Source of the DNA: JBBSJZ01 sp041751935
Lineage (GTDB): Bacteria > Planctomycetota > Planctomycetia > Pirellulales > Pirellulaceae
Assembly: GCA_041751935.1 (NCBI GenBank)
Contig: JBGSIA010000031.1
Location: 1-64,000 of the forward strand
DNA length: 64,000 nt
Reading direction: 5' to 3'
Below are positions 1 through 7,814 of this stretch, one piece after another. The translations under genes and the position numbers were made by a program. The notes under the pieces are model-generated. The model worked only from the letters and a program-made list of their open reading frames with translations, searched no databases and had not been told where the DNA came from. How positions within the stretch are numbered: the first letter of the stretch is position 1; every line of letters begins with the position of its first letter.

Positions 1-129
1 TCCCGAAACGGTCTCACTAAACAACTTCACCTCCCGTTCAACCGGCTCATCAAGCCCCAGCCGAACACACCCCGCCCGAACCGCCGCAGCGTCCCGAACC
101 TGAGTAGAAATTTGCACCACATGCGACAT
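1..129 (-). CDS. DUF1257 (Ycf35-like) protein, N-terminal part
   Basis: The minus strand reads 43 codons from an ATG at 129 to the window edge. A strong ribosome binding site (GGAGGTGC, 132-139 on the plus strand as its complement) stands just upstream. The start MSHVVQIST followed by QVRDAAAVRAGC matches what I remember of the DUF1257/Ycf35 family, small proteins common in planctomycetes and cyanobacteria and usually encoded next to an AAA ATPase. The biochemical role is unknown. The gene is cut by the window edge, so the C-terminus cannot be judged. Confidence 0.7.
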   Translation of the reverse strand, partial: MSHVVQISTQVRDAAAVRAGCVRLGLDEPVEREVKLFSETVSG

Positions 130-139
130 TGCGCACCTC

Positions 140-453
140 CATAACGAGGAATAGGTAATCGCCAGTGGCTACGCCGCCACCATCACCTATATGTAGCAGC
201 GAAATCTCAGGAATTTAGATCGCCAGCGGATTGGAACGCGTGTGGCATGTTCGACACGTTGACAACGAGCGTCGCAACGAGGCATCTATGCTATAGGAAA
301 CTTCGTACCACTGCTGGCGAAATTGGATCCTCATAACAATCAGTTTCAATGCGGCCAATTTGTTGGCATTGTGTCAGATCTGCGGATATCGCGTGATGAC
401 TAGCGAATTCAATTGTTCTTAGGAAATGCGGGATTGAATCACGCCAATTTCCC
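140..453. other. intergenic region with a weak inverted repeat
   Basis: I see no convincing gene between the DUF1257 start and the end of the sigma-linked membrane protein gene. A short inverted repeat (GTGGC 165-169, GCCAC 176-180) lies about 35 bp upstream of the DUF1257 start and may be a hairpin in the leader region. Open frames here are antisense extensions without ribosome binding sites. Confidence 0.4.
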
Positions 454-1338
454 TTATGCCTGGGACTCTCTCTCTCTGAGCGACTTTGAAATATCGCGTG
501 CAATTTCATCACTGACACGAAGCACGTCAACGAGCTTACTTTGGCCCACCGCGGCAAGCTGCTCGTCGATTTGACGTTTCCAGACTCGGCATTTGTAACG
601 CAGCCACGCTTTGTCTTCGTCCGGAAGCGGTGCGTGGTCAGCGTTGATGAGAAGCTCACAGCCAGCTGAAAACTCGGTGAGTCGCGTTGCAAGTTCATTG
701 TTGTCGGAAGGTCGACTGTTGAACCAGGCGTCGGCACCGTTTGACAGAGCGGTCAAGTATTCCTTGGCTGATCCGCCCGCTGGTATGCCACTCTCAGAGG
801 CCCAGCCCCAACCAGCGGCCACTTGAACGGGTTGGCGATTATTTCTCTCCGAATTCCAATACCAAGTACCGCTAATCGCAATCAGTATTCCAGCTGCCAA
901 GGCCAATAGCGAAGAAACCGACCATCGTGACCCTGGTCGCTCTGCCTTGCCAACGACAACGTGTTGCTTCTCCAAAATCTCAGCGATCACTTTGTTTGTT
1001 CGCTGAATCGTCTCTTGACCAACCGCCGATTGGAACTTATCTCGCCAGTAATCGCCGCCCTCAGCCATGATTTTCTGCTGCAAATCGAGCAGGAGCACCG
1101 GTGTCATCAGTAGCGACTGGATCTTACTGGCGGGAAGTGCGCACAACCCCTGCGCTAACATTGCTTGTCGATCTTCGGCAAGAAACGCATCGATCTCGAT
1201 CCGTTGGTCAGCAACCCCATGCACGGAAATCAACTGTGCCACCAAACTACGCAGGTCCCCTTCGCAAATGATTGATTCCAACCATTTGGCGATTTCGTCG
1301 GGTGACTCCGGTATATCAAACGCGATCATGTTACTCAT
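454..1338 (-). CDS. single-pass membrane protein translationally coupled to an ECF sigma factor
   Basis: A 294-residue protein with one predicted membrane segment at about residues 141-161 (LLALAAGILIAISGTWYW), a cytoplasmic-looking N-terminal half rich in charged helices and a C-terminal half that would be extracytoplasmic. I recognise no family. I choose the ATG at 1338 rather than an in-frame ATG seven codons earlier because it gives an ATGA overlap with the stop of the sigma gene. Position directly after an ECF sigma gene and single-pass topology suggest an anti-sigma factor or membrane regulator. It lacks the HxxxCxxC zinc anti-sigma motif, so this is inference from context. Confidence 0.65.
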   Translation of the reverse strand: MSNMIAFDIPESPDEIAKWLESIICEGDLRSLVAQLISVHGVADQRIEIDAFLAEDRQAMLAQGLCALPASKIQSLLMTPVLLLDLQQKIMAEGGDYWRDKFQSAVGQETIQRTNKVIAEILEKQHVVVGKAERPGSRWSVSSLLALAAGILIAISGTWYWNSERNNRQPVQVAAGWGWASESGIPAGGSAKEYLTALSNGADAWFNSRPSDNNELATRLTEFSAGCELLINADHAPLPDEDKAWLRYKCRVWKRQIDEQLAAVGQSKLVDVLRVSDEIARDISKSLRERESQA

Positions 1339-1898
1339 GACATCTTGTGTTCCAGACACTGCTGGAGTTGAGCTTTTGAATTGAAGAACAATTTGTGTGC
1401 CGCCGACTCACTCAATTGAAGCTCTTCGCACAACTCGGCATAACTTCTCCCACCCAATCGCCCCCGCACTAAAGCCAGTGCTTTGGGATCCAAACCTTGC
1501 TGGCAGTCTACCAATGCCTTTAGCTCCTCGTTCGCGATCAAGGACTCTTCGGCCGATTGATCGCCTTGCACTGCATCGTCCTCATTTACGATCGCTTGGA
1601 TGGGCCTTCTTGCATTGGCTCGATGCTCGTCGGTGATGTTGTTGCGAGCGATGGTTAGCAACCAGGCTCGGTATCCCGTACCGTCCGTGAATTGATGGGC
1701 ACGATTCCATGCTTTCGTCCATGTCTTTTGATGGACGTCCGCCACTTGCGAAGAATGAATTCGGGCGGCAATAAACCGTTCGCTCATCGCCGAATGCCGA
1801 CGATATAGTTCCTGGAAAGGCGCATGGACACAATCCTGCGGTGCGTCTCTTGCCACCCGCAGTCCCAACACTTCGTCAGTCTCGTCTCCCAGGCTCAT
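1335..1898 (-). CDS. ECF-type RNA polymerase sigma factor
   Basis: 187 residues, the usual size of an ECF sigma factor. A sigma-2-like region lies at about residues 28-97 and includes the helix ending in GYRAWLLTIARNNITDEHR, typical of the -10 recognition helix. A sigma-4-like helix-turn-helix lies at about 140-183 (RSYAELCEELQLSESAAHK). It would redirect RNA polymerase to a specific regulon. The gene overlaps the following membrane protein gene by 4 bp, so the two are probably made together, as in sigma/anti-sigma pairs. The signal and target promoters are unknown. The ATG at 1898 has only a weak ribosome binding site. Confidence 0.85.
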   Translation of the reverse strand: MSLGDETDEVLGLRVARDAPQDCVHAPFQELYRRHSAMSERFIAARIHSSQVADVHQKTWTKAWNRAHQFTDGTGYRAWLLTIARNNITDEHRANARRPIQAIVNEDDAVQGDQSAEESLIANEELKALVDCQQGLDPKALALVRGRLGGRSYAELCEELQLSESAAHKLFFNSKAQLQQCLEHKMS

Positions 1899-1963
1899 GC
1901 CCAGATTGTGGTCCGGGGACGATTGATGTCAACGAGCCTAAAAATCGAATCCGCAGACGTCGC

Positions 1964-2236
1964 TCAATAGCAAACCTTGACCCGGTGTGTTACTGGAACT
2001 TTTACGGTTTTGTAAAAGGTCTTCCAAACGTAGTAAGGCGTTCCACAGGGCTTGTACAGCGTGATCTTCCGTTGGAACGGCACCCGCGTGGTGACCCAGG
2101 TCGTGACGGTCTTGTAAACGCAATGCGGTTCATAGCAGATATCACCTGCGTGCGCTGAAGGCGTGGGCGACGCAAATCCGCCCATCAAGGCGAGTGCGAA
2201 ACAGGCGGCGGCGATTTTCTTGGTCGTACGTGACAT
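1964..2236 (-). CDS. small secreted Tyr/Val/Lys-rich protein
   Basis: 90 residues from an ATG at 2236 with a good ribosome binding site (GGAGA) about 8 bp upstream. An in-frame extension to 2482 exists but has no leader-like start. The protein opens with a signal peptide (MSRTTKKIAAACFALALMGG, cleavage after SAHA). The mature part is about 57 residues, basic, rich in Tyr, Val and Thr, with four cysteines. It has an alternating pattern around KTVTTWVTTRVPF and YKTVKVPVTHRVKV that suggests beta strands. Small exported proteins of this look recur in planctomycetes. No function can be assigned. Confidence 0.7.
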   Translation of the reverse strand: MSRTTKKIAAACFALALMGGFASPTPSAHAGDICYEPHCVYKTVTTWVTTRVPFQRKITLYKPCGTPYYVWKTFYKTVKVPVTHRVKVCY

Positions 2237-2415
2237 CACGTTTTCTCCGTGTTGGAAGGGAAAGTATGCGGTTCGCCCCTCTAAACGCCAGTCCCAGGGT
2301 TTTCTTCCAAAAATAGACAAAAATTGTTCTCTGTTGGATTTCTGGGAAGAACACATGGAGTCAATCGTTTTCAGATGCACAGTCCCTCGTCCGCGAACCC
2401 CTATCAGGCATCTCG

Positions 2416-2775
2416 ATGAATCACTCAGACTCCATCGGTCAAACCGTCGACTCCCAAGCAAATGTGCTCGCAAATCGCCCATTTCCTTGGCCTGCGATCA
2501 GCGACTGGGTCAAGCTCGTCCTCATCGCTGTTTTTGCTGGGATGATCATCAACTTGGGAATCAATGTTCCAAGCTTGGTGTCACGCGCCAAGCAAATTGG
2601 CGCGCAAACAATCGCCGAGTTTCTCGACCCACCAGCCGACACGACCGTAATACCGCCCACTGAAGTCGCCCAAAGCATTCATCAAGAAGTGTCGCCGTGC
2701 CGGACGCAATCGAGCAAATACTCGACTGTGGTGATCTACCGGGTTGTGTCAGGAAGGGATACTGGCTGTCATTAG
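2416..2775 (+). CDS. hypothetical single-pass membrane protein
   Basis: 119 residues with one hydrophobic segment at about residues 32-51 (VKLVLIAVFAGMIINLGI) after a polar N-terminus. The C-terminal 60 residues are low in recognisable pattern. No family is recognised and no clear ribosome binding site precedes the ATG. It lies in the gap between the divergent small secreted protein and the first caspase gene. The membrane segment is the main support for it being real. Confidence 0.35.
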   Translation: MNHSDSIGQTVDSQANVLANRPFPWPAISDWVKLVLIAVFAGMIINLGINVPSLVSRAKQIGAQTIAEFLDPPADTTVIPPTEVAQSIHQEVSPCRTQSSKYSTVVIYRVVSGRDTGCH

Positions 2776-2905
2776 TCGGGCACGACAGCATGATTGAGTT
2801 TTCATGGCCCAAAGCCTCTATTCCGATTCAGTCGCAAAATATTCGCTATACTCTCGCTCAAGAAATGATTTCCCAAAACAATCAATTCGAAACGGTGCTG
2901 CAAAA

Positions 2906-4642
2906 ATGAGACTCTTGACCACTGCACTCCTCATACTCGCCAGCGTACAGGCAACGGCGCAAGACAAGTACGCCGTCGTGGTGGGCGTCGAGACGTACGA
3001 TACCGGCACGTTTGATGCGTTGGACTACGCCAATGAAGATGCTCACGAGCTGGGGGATTCGCTTACATCGTTGGGATTCACGACCAAGGTGATGACCAGT
3101 GATGCCTCCTCATCGACGCTCCAGCCGTCTACGCCGCTCAAAATCGCGACCATCATGAAAACGGTTGCCAATAGCTGTGGCCCTGGGGACACACTGGTGA
3201 TCAGCTTGTCGGGACACGGGGTTCAATTTGGAGACGAACCGTTGTTGCCCTCGGGCATTCGAGAGACTTACTTTTGTCCCCAAGATGCGACCCTGAGTGA
3301 TAAGAGTTCTCTGCTCAAAATCAGCTCGGTCGTGGACCTTATCAACCGCTCGGCGGCCAGTCGGAAACTGCTGCTCGTTGACTCTTGCCGCGAAAACGTG
3401 TTATCCGACCAAGGCAAACGAAAATCGGCGCGGCGAATCGAATTGGGCAGCGTCCATGAAAGTCGTCAAAGCGTGCCCAGTGGCATGGCGGTATTATTCA
3501 GTTGCAGCAGCAAACAATTCAGTTGGGAGCACGACGAACTTGGTCACAGCGTCTTCACAAACTACGTGATTAATTATCTCGGCGGTAACGCCGAAGAGCG
3601 GTTTTATGAAAGCGGGAACGTCGATCTCGATGGCTTGGTCTATTACGTTCGCAAGCGAACCAACGATTATGTCTTCGGCAAGAACTTGAGCCCTGATGGG
3701 CAACTGCCGATTCTTCGCGGTGACAGTGCGAACTGGTCGTTTGGCAGGATCGAGCTTTCCCAACCCCAAGAATTTGCAAATACGATCGGGATGGAGTTCA
3801 AACTGATCCCTGCGGGCGAATTCATGATGGGGAATGAGGCGAGCGTGGATGAATTGTTGACGTCGTTTCCAGGATCGGAGCGATCTTGGTTCGAGGATGC
3901 CGAGAAACGTCATCGGGTTCAGATCACTAAACCCTTTTATCTGGCCAAACACGAAGTGACCATGGGGCAGTTTCGGCGGTTTGTCAACGATCAAAACTAT
4001 CGCACCGAGGCCGAGTCAGACGGCAAGGGTGGTTACGGATTCGACGCAACCTCTGGGAGTTTCAAACAAGACCCTCAATTTACCTGGAAGAATCCAGGTT
4101 TTACGCAAACAGACTCGCATCCGGTTGTCAATGTTTCGTGGAACGACGCACAGAGGTTTTTAGCTTGGTTGAGCAAGCAAGACGGTCGCCAATATGTTTT
4201 ACCGACGGAGGCTCAGTGGGAATACGCGTGCCGCGCGGGGAATCAAGCAGCGTTTTCGTTTGGTGACGACCCAGAAGGACTCGCGAAGGTTGGCAACGTG
4301 GCTGATGGCACGGCAAAGCGTGAAATCAACTTTTCGTCGAACATTACTGCGGAGGATGGACATATCTTTACAGCACCGGTTGGGCGTTACCGCGAAAACG
4401 GCTTTGGTTTGTTTGACATGCACGGAAATGTGATGGAATGGTGTTCAGACTGGTACGCTTCGGATTATTACGTGAATAGTCCGACTAGCGATCCTGAGGG
4501 GCCGCAACTAGGCTCGTTCCGCGTGAGCCGCGGTGGCGGCTGGTTCAACTTCGCCTGGTTCTGCCGGTCGGCGTGCCGTAGCAGCCTCACGCCGGACGGC
4601 CGGGACTTCAACCTGGGCTTCCGCGTAGCCGTAGGTCGGTAG
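2906..4642 (+). CDS. secreted caspase-like protease with C-terminal FGE domain; probable DGR target
   Basis: 578 residues. I choose the ATG at 2906 because it begins a signal peptide (MRLLTTALLILASVQATAQ); a longer frame from 2804 does not. A caspase (peptidase C14) domain covers about residues 20-270, with the catalytic His in LSGHGVQF (H104) and Cys in LLLVDSCRE (C161). From about residue 290 to the end runs a sulfatase-modifying-factor/C-type-lectin fold domain (NTIGMEFKLIPAGEFMMGN, then QWEYACRAGN and HGNVMEWC). The last 30 codons before VAVGR are almost all NNC or NNG and match a DGR variable region. The likely model is an exported protease whose C-terminal domain binds a variable ligand. 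It converges with a second caspase gene whose FGE domain is cut off. Confidence 0.85.
   Translation: MRLLTTALLILASVQATAQDKYAVVVGVETYDTGTFDALDYANEDAHELGDSLTSLGFTTKVMTSDASSSTLQPSTPLKIATIMKTVANSCGPGDTLVISLSGHGVQFGDEPLLPSGIRETYFCPQDATLSDKSSLLKISSVVDLINRSAASRKLLLVDSCRENVLSDQGKRKSARRIELGSVHESRQSVPSGMAVLFSCSSKQFSWEHDELGHSVFTNYVINYLGGNAEERFYESGNVDLDGLVYYVRKRTNDYVFGKNLSPDGQLPILRGDSANWSFGRIELSQPQEFANTIGMEFKLIPAGEFMMGNEASVDELLTSFPGSERSWFEDAEKRHRVQITKPFYLAKHEVTMGQFRRFVNDQNYRTEAESDGKGGYGFDATSGSFKQDPQFTWKNPGFTQTDSHPVVNVSWNDAQRFLAWLSKQDGRQYVLPTEAQWEYACRAGNQAAFSFGDDPEGLAKVGNVADGTAKREINFSSNITAEDGHIFTAPVGRYRENGFGLFDMHGNVMEWCSDWYASDYYVNSPTSDPEGPQLGSFRVSRGGGWFNFAWFCRSACRSSLTPDGRDFNLGFRVAVGR
4517..4639 (+). other. 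candidate DGR variable region (VR) at the end of the caspase-FGE gene
   Basis: This is the 3' end of the FGE domain. From codon 4535 to codon 4622, 29 of 30 codons end in G or C and 20 end in C. The C-ending codons at the presumed ligand-facing positions (TTC, AAC, TTC, TTC, TGC, AGC, AGC, CTC, GAC, GGC, GAC, TTC, AAC) are what results when AAC codons of a template repeat are mutated at their two adenines. They are separated by fixed W, R, SA, R, TP and LGFR positions, as in DGR targets with this fold. The 3' end (CTGGGCTTCCGCGTAG) is GC-rich and invariant-looking, like an initiation-of-mutagenic-homing segment. No template copy or reverse transcriptase is present in the window. Confidence 0.65.
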
Positions 4643-4646
4643 AGGG

Positions 4647-4765
4647 CTGAGCTAACAAGCAAGAGAGCGTAGCCGAGAGCGAAGGCCCGCAGGAACGTAG
4701 GCGGTAGCCGGAGTGACGAAGGTGCCGTAGCGGAAGGCGAAGCGACAACGGGGGTGCAGGGGGCT
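4647..4765. repeat. GC-rich imperfect direct repeats flanking the variable region
   Basis: Just after the stop of the caspase-FGE gene stand three imperfect copies of a GTAGCSGnAG...GAAGG unit, at 4669-4685, 4704-4722 and 4727-4743, followed by a G-rich block (4749-4763). Base composition differs from both neighbouring caspase domains. On the minus strand the same DNA supplies the out-of-family C-terminal tail of the truncated second caspase gene. It may be the conserved 3' flank of a DGR target, or a small dispersed repeat. Confidence 0.45.
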
Positions 4766-5758
4766 TTCGTCATCGTCTCTGCCCTTCTCAGAGCTAGGCG
4801 ATCCCATCATGAATGTCCCCGCAGGAATCAAATTCAGCGTCATCCCAATGCTGTTCGTGATCGACTTTGGCGTTGCCTCTTGTTTGGGTATCGTGGGCAT
4901 AGTTTCGATCTGTCTTGAGCTACGACCAAGCTTTACCAATTCCATCGCACCGATCGCACGCCCCAGTCGCTCGGGAATTTGAGGTTTTCCCATGTTGATG
5001 CGTGCCCATTTCTGAACGCTCTTGATCGTGAAGTATTCCAGCTCGATCAGGTCGACTGTTTTGTCACCGTCATCGTCGGCTTCGCCCGCCAAGGCTCGAT
5101 TGACGAAATGAAAGAACACACCGCTCTTCAAGTCAGGCGATTCAAATGACTGCTGCGTCGCACTGCAACTGAAGATTGCGACTGTTCCGCCGGCGAGTAC
5201 AGGTGGCATGCGGGAGGAAACCTGTTCAAGCTCAATCCGCTTAGCAGACTTCGCCACTTGCGTCAGAGGATCATTCCGGCAGGCGTCCACCAACAGCAGC
5301 TTCGTTCTCGCTTGGCAACGGTTCAGTGATTCGTAAATATCTGATAGCGAAATCAACGTTGACTTGTCCTCCGGCTTCGCATCCAGGGGACAAAAATAGT
5401 TCACCGGATCGCCCTTGAACTGCAATCCGTGTCCCGAAAAACCTACGATGATCGAATCGTCCGTATCGAGCTCGCTAAGCAGCAAGCCGAACTCCTTGCG
5501 GATCTGGTCGGATCGCGGAAAGAGACGAGCCTTCCCTGCCGCCATCTTCTGTGTCATCAGAACGATGTTTTCCTGCGGCACACCGGAACTGTAGAGCGTC
5601 CTCGCCAGCGTGTGGACATCGTCCTCAGTGAATCTCAAGGACGTCAATTCGTTGTGGAGCGAATAGTCACGAACACCGACGAGAAAGGCGAACTGCTCCG
5701 CTCTGAGGGGAGACGTGAGGGCAAACAACCACAGGACGAAGGTGATTCGAGGGCTCAT
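4652..5758 (-). CDS. secreted caspase-like protease with truncated FGE domain
   Basis: 368 residues with an N-terminal signal peptide (cleavage near PLRA). The caspase domain is complete: His in VGFSGHGLQF (H110) and Cys in LLLVDACRND (C160). After a linker, an FGE domain begins normally (NSIGMTLNLIPAGTFMMGSP, then KGRDDDESP) but breaks off near residue 334. It runs into about 35 residues (RYGTFVTPATAYVPAG...) encoded by the complement of the repeat block behind the opposite gene. A full FGE domain would need about 220 more residues. This looks like a deletion or recombination junction near 4763-4770. The protease may still work without its recognition domain. Confidence 0.75.
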   Translation of the reverse strand: MSPRITFVLWLFALTSPLRAEQFAFLVGVRDYSLHNELTSLRFTEDDVHTLARTLYSSGVPQENIVLMTQKMAAGKARLFPRSDQIRKEFGLLLSELDTDDSIIVGFSGHGLQFKGDPVNYFCPLDAKPEDKSTLISLSDIYESLNRCQARTKLLLVDACRNDPLTQVAKSAKRIELEQVSSRMPPVLAGGTVAIFSCSATQQSFESPDLKSGVFFHFVNRALAGEADDDGDKTVDLIELEYFTIKSVQKWARINMGKPQIPERLGRAIGAMELVKLGRSSRQIETMPTIPKQEATPKSITNSIGMTLNLIPAGTFMMGSPSSEKGRDDDESPLHPRCRFAFRYGTFVTPATAYVPAGLRSRLRSLAC

Positions 5759-6000
5759 TGAGGATTCCTGGGTGTGAAATGTGGTGAGAGCTGCGGTTGA
5801 GGCCCACGGCTAGCGCCTGAGGTTCACTGAGTATCTCGGGTGGCGTCATGCTTGTGAAACGCTTTGGAAAGGCGAATCTTCCTGGACATCTGGGAATTTC
5901 AAACATCTGGGAATTTTAAATTTAGCAGGGAAGAACTGCGGGTGGGGATCGTTTATCCTACCACTGACGAGAAATTGGCCTGGGAACTGGAGAGTATTGA

Positions 6001-7752
6001 ATGAGATTTTTTAATCAAAGAGTTTTTGCCGTCTGTTTCGGACTGCTGGTGACAGGTTGTTTGTTCGCTCAGGAGCCTGATTTTGATGTTGAGCTCGCGA
6101 AAAAGGGTGTTGGCTTTCTGAAGACTTATTGCCAGAAATGCCATGGCGATGATCAAAGGTACCCTGGGCTGGACGTCCTGATTCGGACGACGCTAGTGCG
6201 CCCAGCCGATGAATCGGAAGCACCGTTCATCGTTCCGGGGAACAGTTCGGATTCGAGGCTATGGGATGCGTTGGAAACTGAGTACATGCCACCGGAGAAA
6301 CAGCCGCAGCCTACTGCTGAAGAAAAATCTGTGTTCAAGCAATGGATCGAATCTGGTGCGCACTTTCCGCCCGAGGAACGTACCAAACGAGAATTCCTCG
6401 GCGAGCAATCCATCCTGGCGATGATCGAGGGCGACCTAAGGACGCTTACCGATGATCAGATTCCCCATACTCGCTATTTCTCGCTCGCTCACCTTTGGAA
6501 CGATACCGAGGGCAATGATCCAACTAGCGAAGAGGATTTGCGATTGGTGCGAGCGGGCCTGTCAAAACTCGTCAACAGTCTTTCGAGCAAGTCGCGGATC
6601 GTTTCGCCCCGAGTTGTTGACAAGGAGAACGGCACGCTGCTGGCGATCGATATGCGGGACTACGGCTGGGATGAATGGCACTGGAACGAAGTACTTAAAC
6701 TGTACCCATACGGCTTGAAGGTCAGCGGCCAAGAAGCCACCAACATTTATCGAGTGACGCAAACGCGAATCCCGTACCTGCGTGCCGATTGGTTCATCGC
6801 CACGGCATCACGCCCGCCGCTGTATCACTCGCTATTAAACATCCCGAAAAATGCCAAGGCTCTCGAAACCAGCTTGGGCGTTAATATCTTCCAAAACTTC
6901 ACTGATGGTCAACTCGCCCGCGCAGCTTTTCAGAAGAGCGGCGTGTCGCAGCAAAACCGGATGGTCGAGCGTCACGATACTCGTGGTGGTGGACGCTATT
7001 ATTGGAAGAGCTACGACATCAAACCGGGAACCGGCGAGAAAGGAGATTTCACTCGGCGACCACTTGGGCCGCTGTTCGAACAAGCTCAAGGACGACAACT
7101 CGCTGCCTTTGAACACGATGGTGGCGAGATCATCTGGAGTCTGCCGAACGGCCTCCAGGCCTATATGCTCGTAGCTGGTACCGACGAACGGATTGATTCT
7201 GGACCGCCAGAAGTCGTCTTTGATCCCAACAGCCACGGCGGTTCATTCCTGATCACCAATGGAATCAGTTGCATGGGCTGCCATCGCAACGGCATGTTTG
7301 TGTGGGAGAAGGAGGATATTCGTCCGCTGTACGAAAGCAAGCGCGGTCAAAAGGTTGCCGACAAGGTACTCGAGTTGTTTCCACCCAACGACAAGATGCA
7401 AGGCCTCATCAGGAACGACCGCGACCATTTCATGGAAGCCTTGGAGGAGGCGACTGGTCAGTTCTTGAAAGTTGGTGACGACGCATCCAAACCAATCTCA
7501 GACTTTAGCGAGCCGGTCACCAAAACATCCAACCGTTACTTGTTGGACGTGACGATCGAATCGGCTGCAAGAGAATTGGGTCAAGCCGATACCAGTTCGC
7601 TCAACGGCTTGGCGAAGCTGCGCACGTTTAAAGAGTTGGGGCTGGGCAACTGGGCCAATACAGGCGGAACTGTCCCCCGAGAAACGTGGGAACGGGCCTA
7701 TGGTTCAATCGCTCGAGAACTCAGTCTCGGCATTCCGATCCGCGTTCGTTAG
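6001..7752 (+). CDS. exported c-type cytochrome-domain protein
   Basis: 583 residues with an exported N-terminus. LLVTGC at residues 15-20 could be a lipobox, or the signal may end after LFAQ. A haem-binding CQKCH lies at residues 44-48 in a planctomycete-type cytochrome context (CHGDDQRYPGLDV ... EYMPPEKQPQPTAEE). A second motif, CMGCH, begins at residue 424. The part between has no family I recognise. It probably carries one or two haems in the periplasm. A GGAG ribosome binding site precedes the ATG. The gene is divergent from the truncated caspase and may be the first of a + strand group that includes the third caspase. Confidence 0.75.
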   Translation: MRFFNQRVFAVCFGLLVTGCLFAQEPDFDVELAKKGVGFLKTYCQKCHGDDQRYPGLDVLIRTTLVRPADESEAPFIVPGNSSDSRLWDALETEYMPPEKQPQPTAEEKSVFKQWIESGAHFPPEERTKREFLGEQSILAMIEGDLRTLTDDQIPHTRYFSLAHLWNDTEGNDPTSEEDLRLVRAGLSKLVNSLSSKSRIVSPRVVDKENGTLLAIDMRDYGWDEWHWNEVLKLYPYGLKVSGQEATNIYRVTQTRIPYLRADWFIATASRPPLYHSLLNIPKNAKALETSLGVNIFQNFTDGQLARAAFQKSGVSQQNRMVERHDTRGGGRYYWKSYDIKPGTGEKGDFTRRPLGPLFEQAQGRQLAAFEHDGGEIIWSLPNGLQAYMLVAGTDERIDSGPPEVVFDPNSHGGSFLITNGISCMGCHRNGMFVWEKEDIRPLYESKRGQKVADKVLELFPPNDKMQGLIRNDRDHFMEALEEATGQFLKVGDDASKPISDFSEPVTKTSNRYLLDVTIESAARELGQADTSSLNGLAKLRTFKELGLGNWANTGGTVPRETWERAYGSIARELSLGIPIRVR

Positions 7753-7814
7753 TGCCTGATTTGCTTTCCTGATTTCATATTCGCACAACCCCACAAACAC
7801 TTGATAAACCAACC

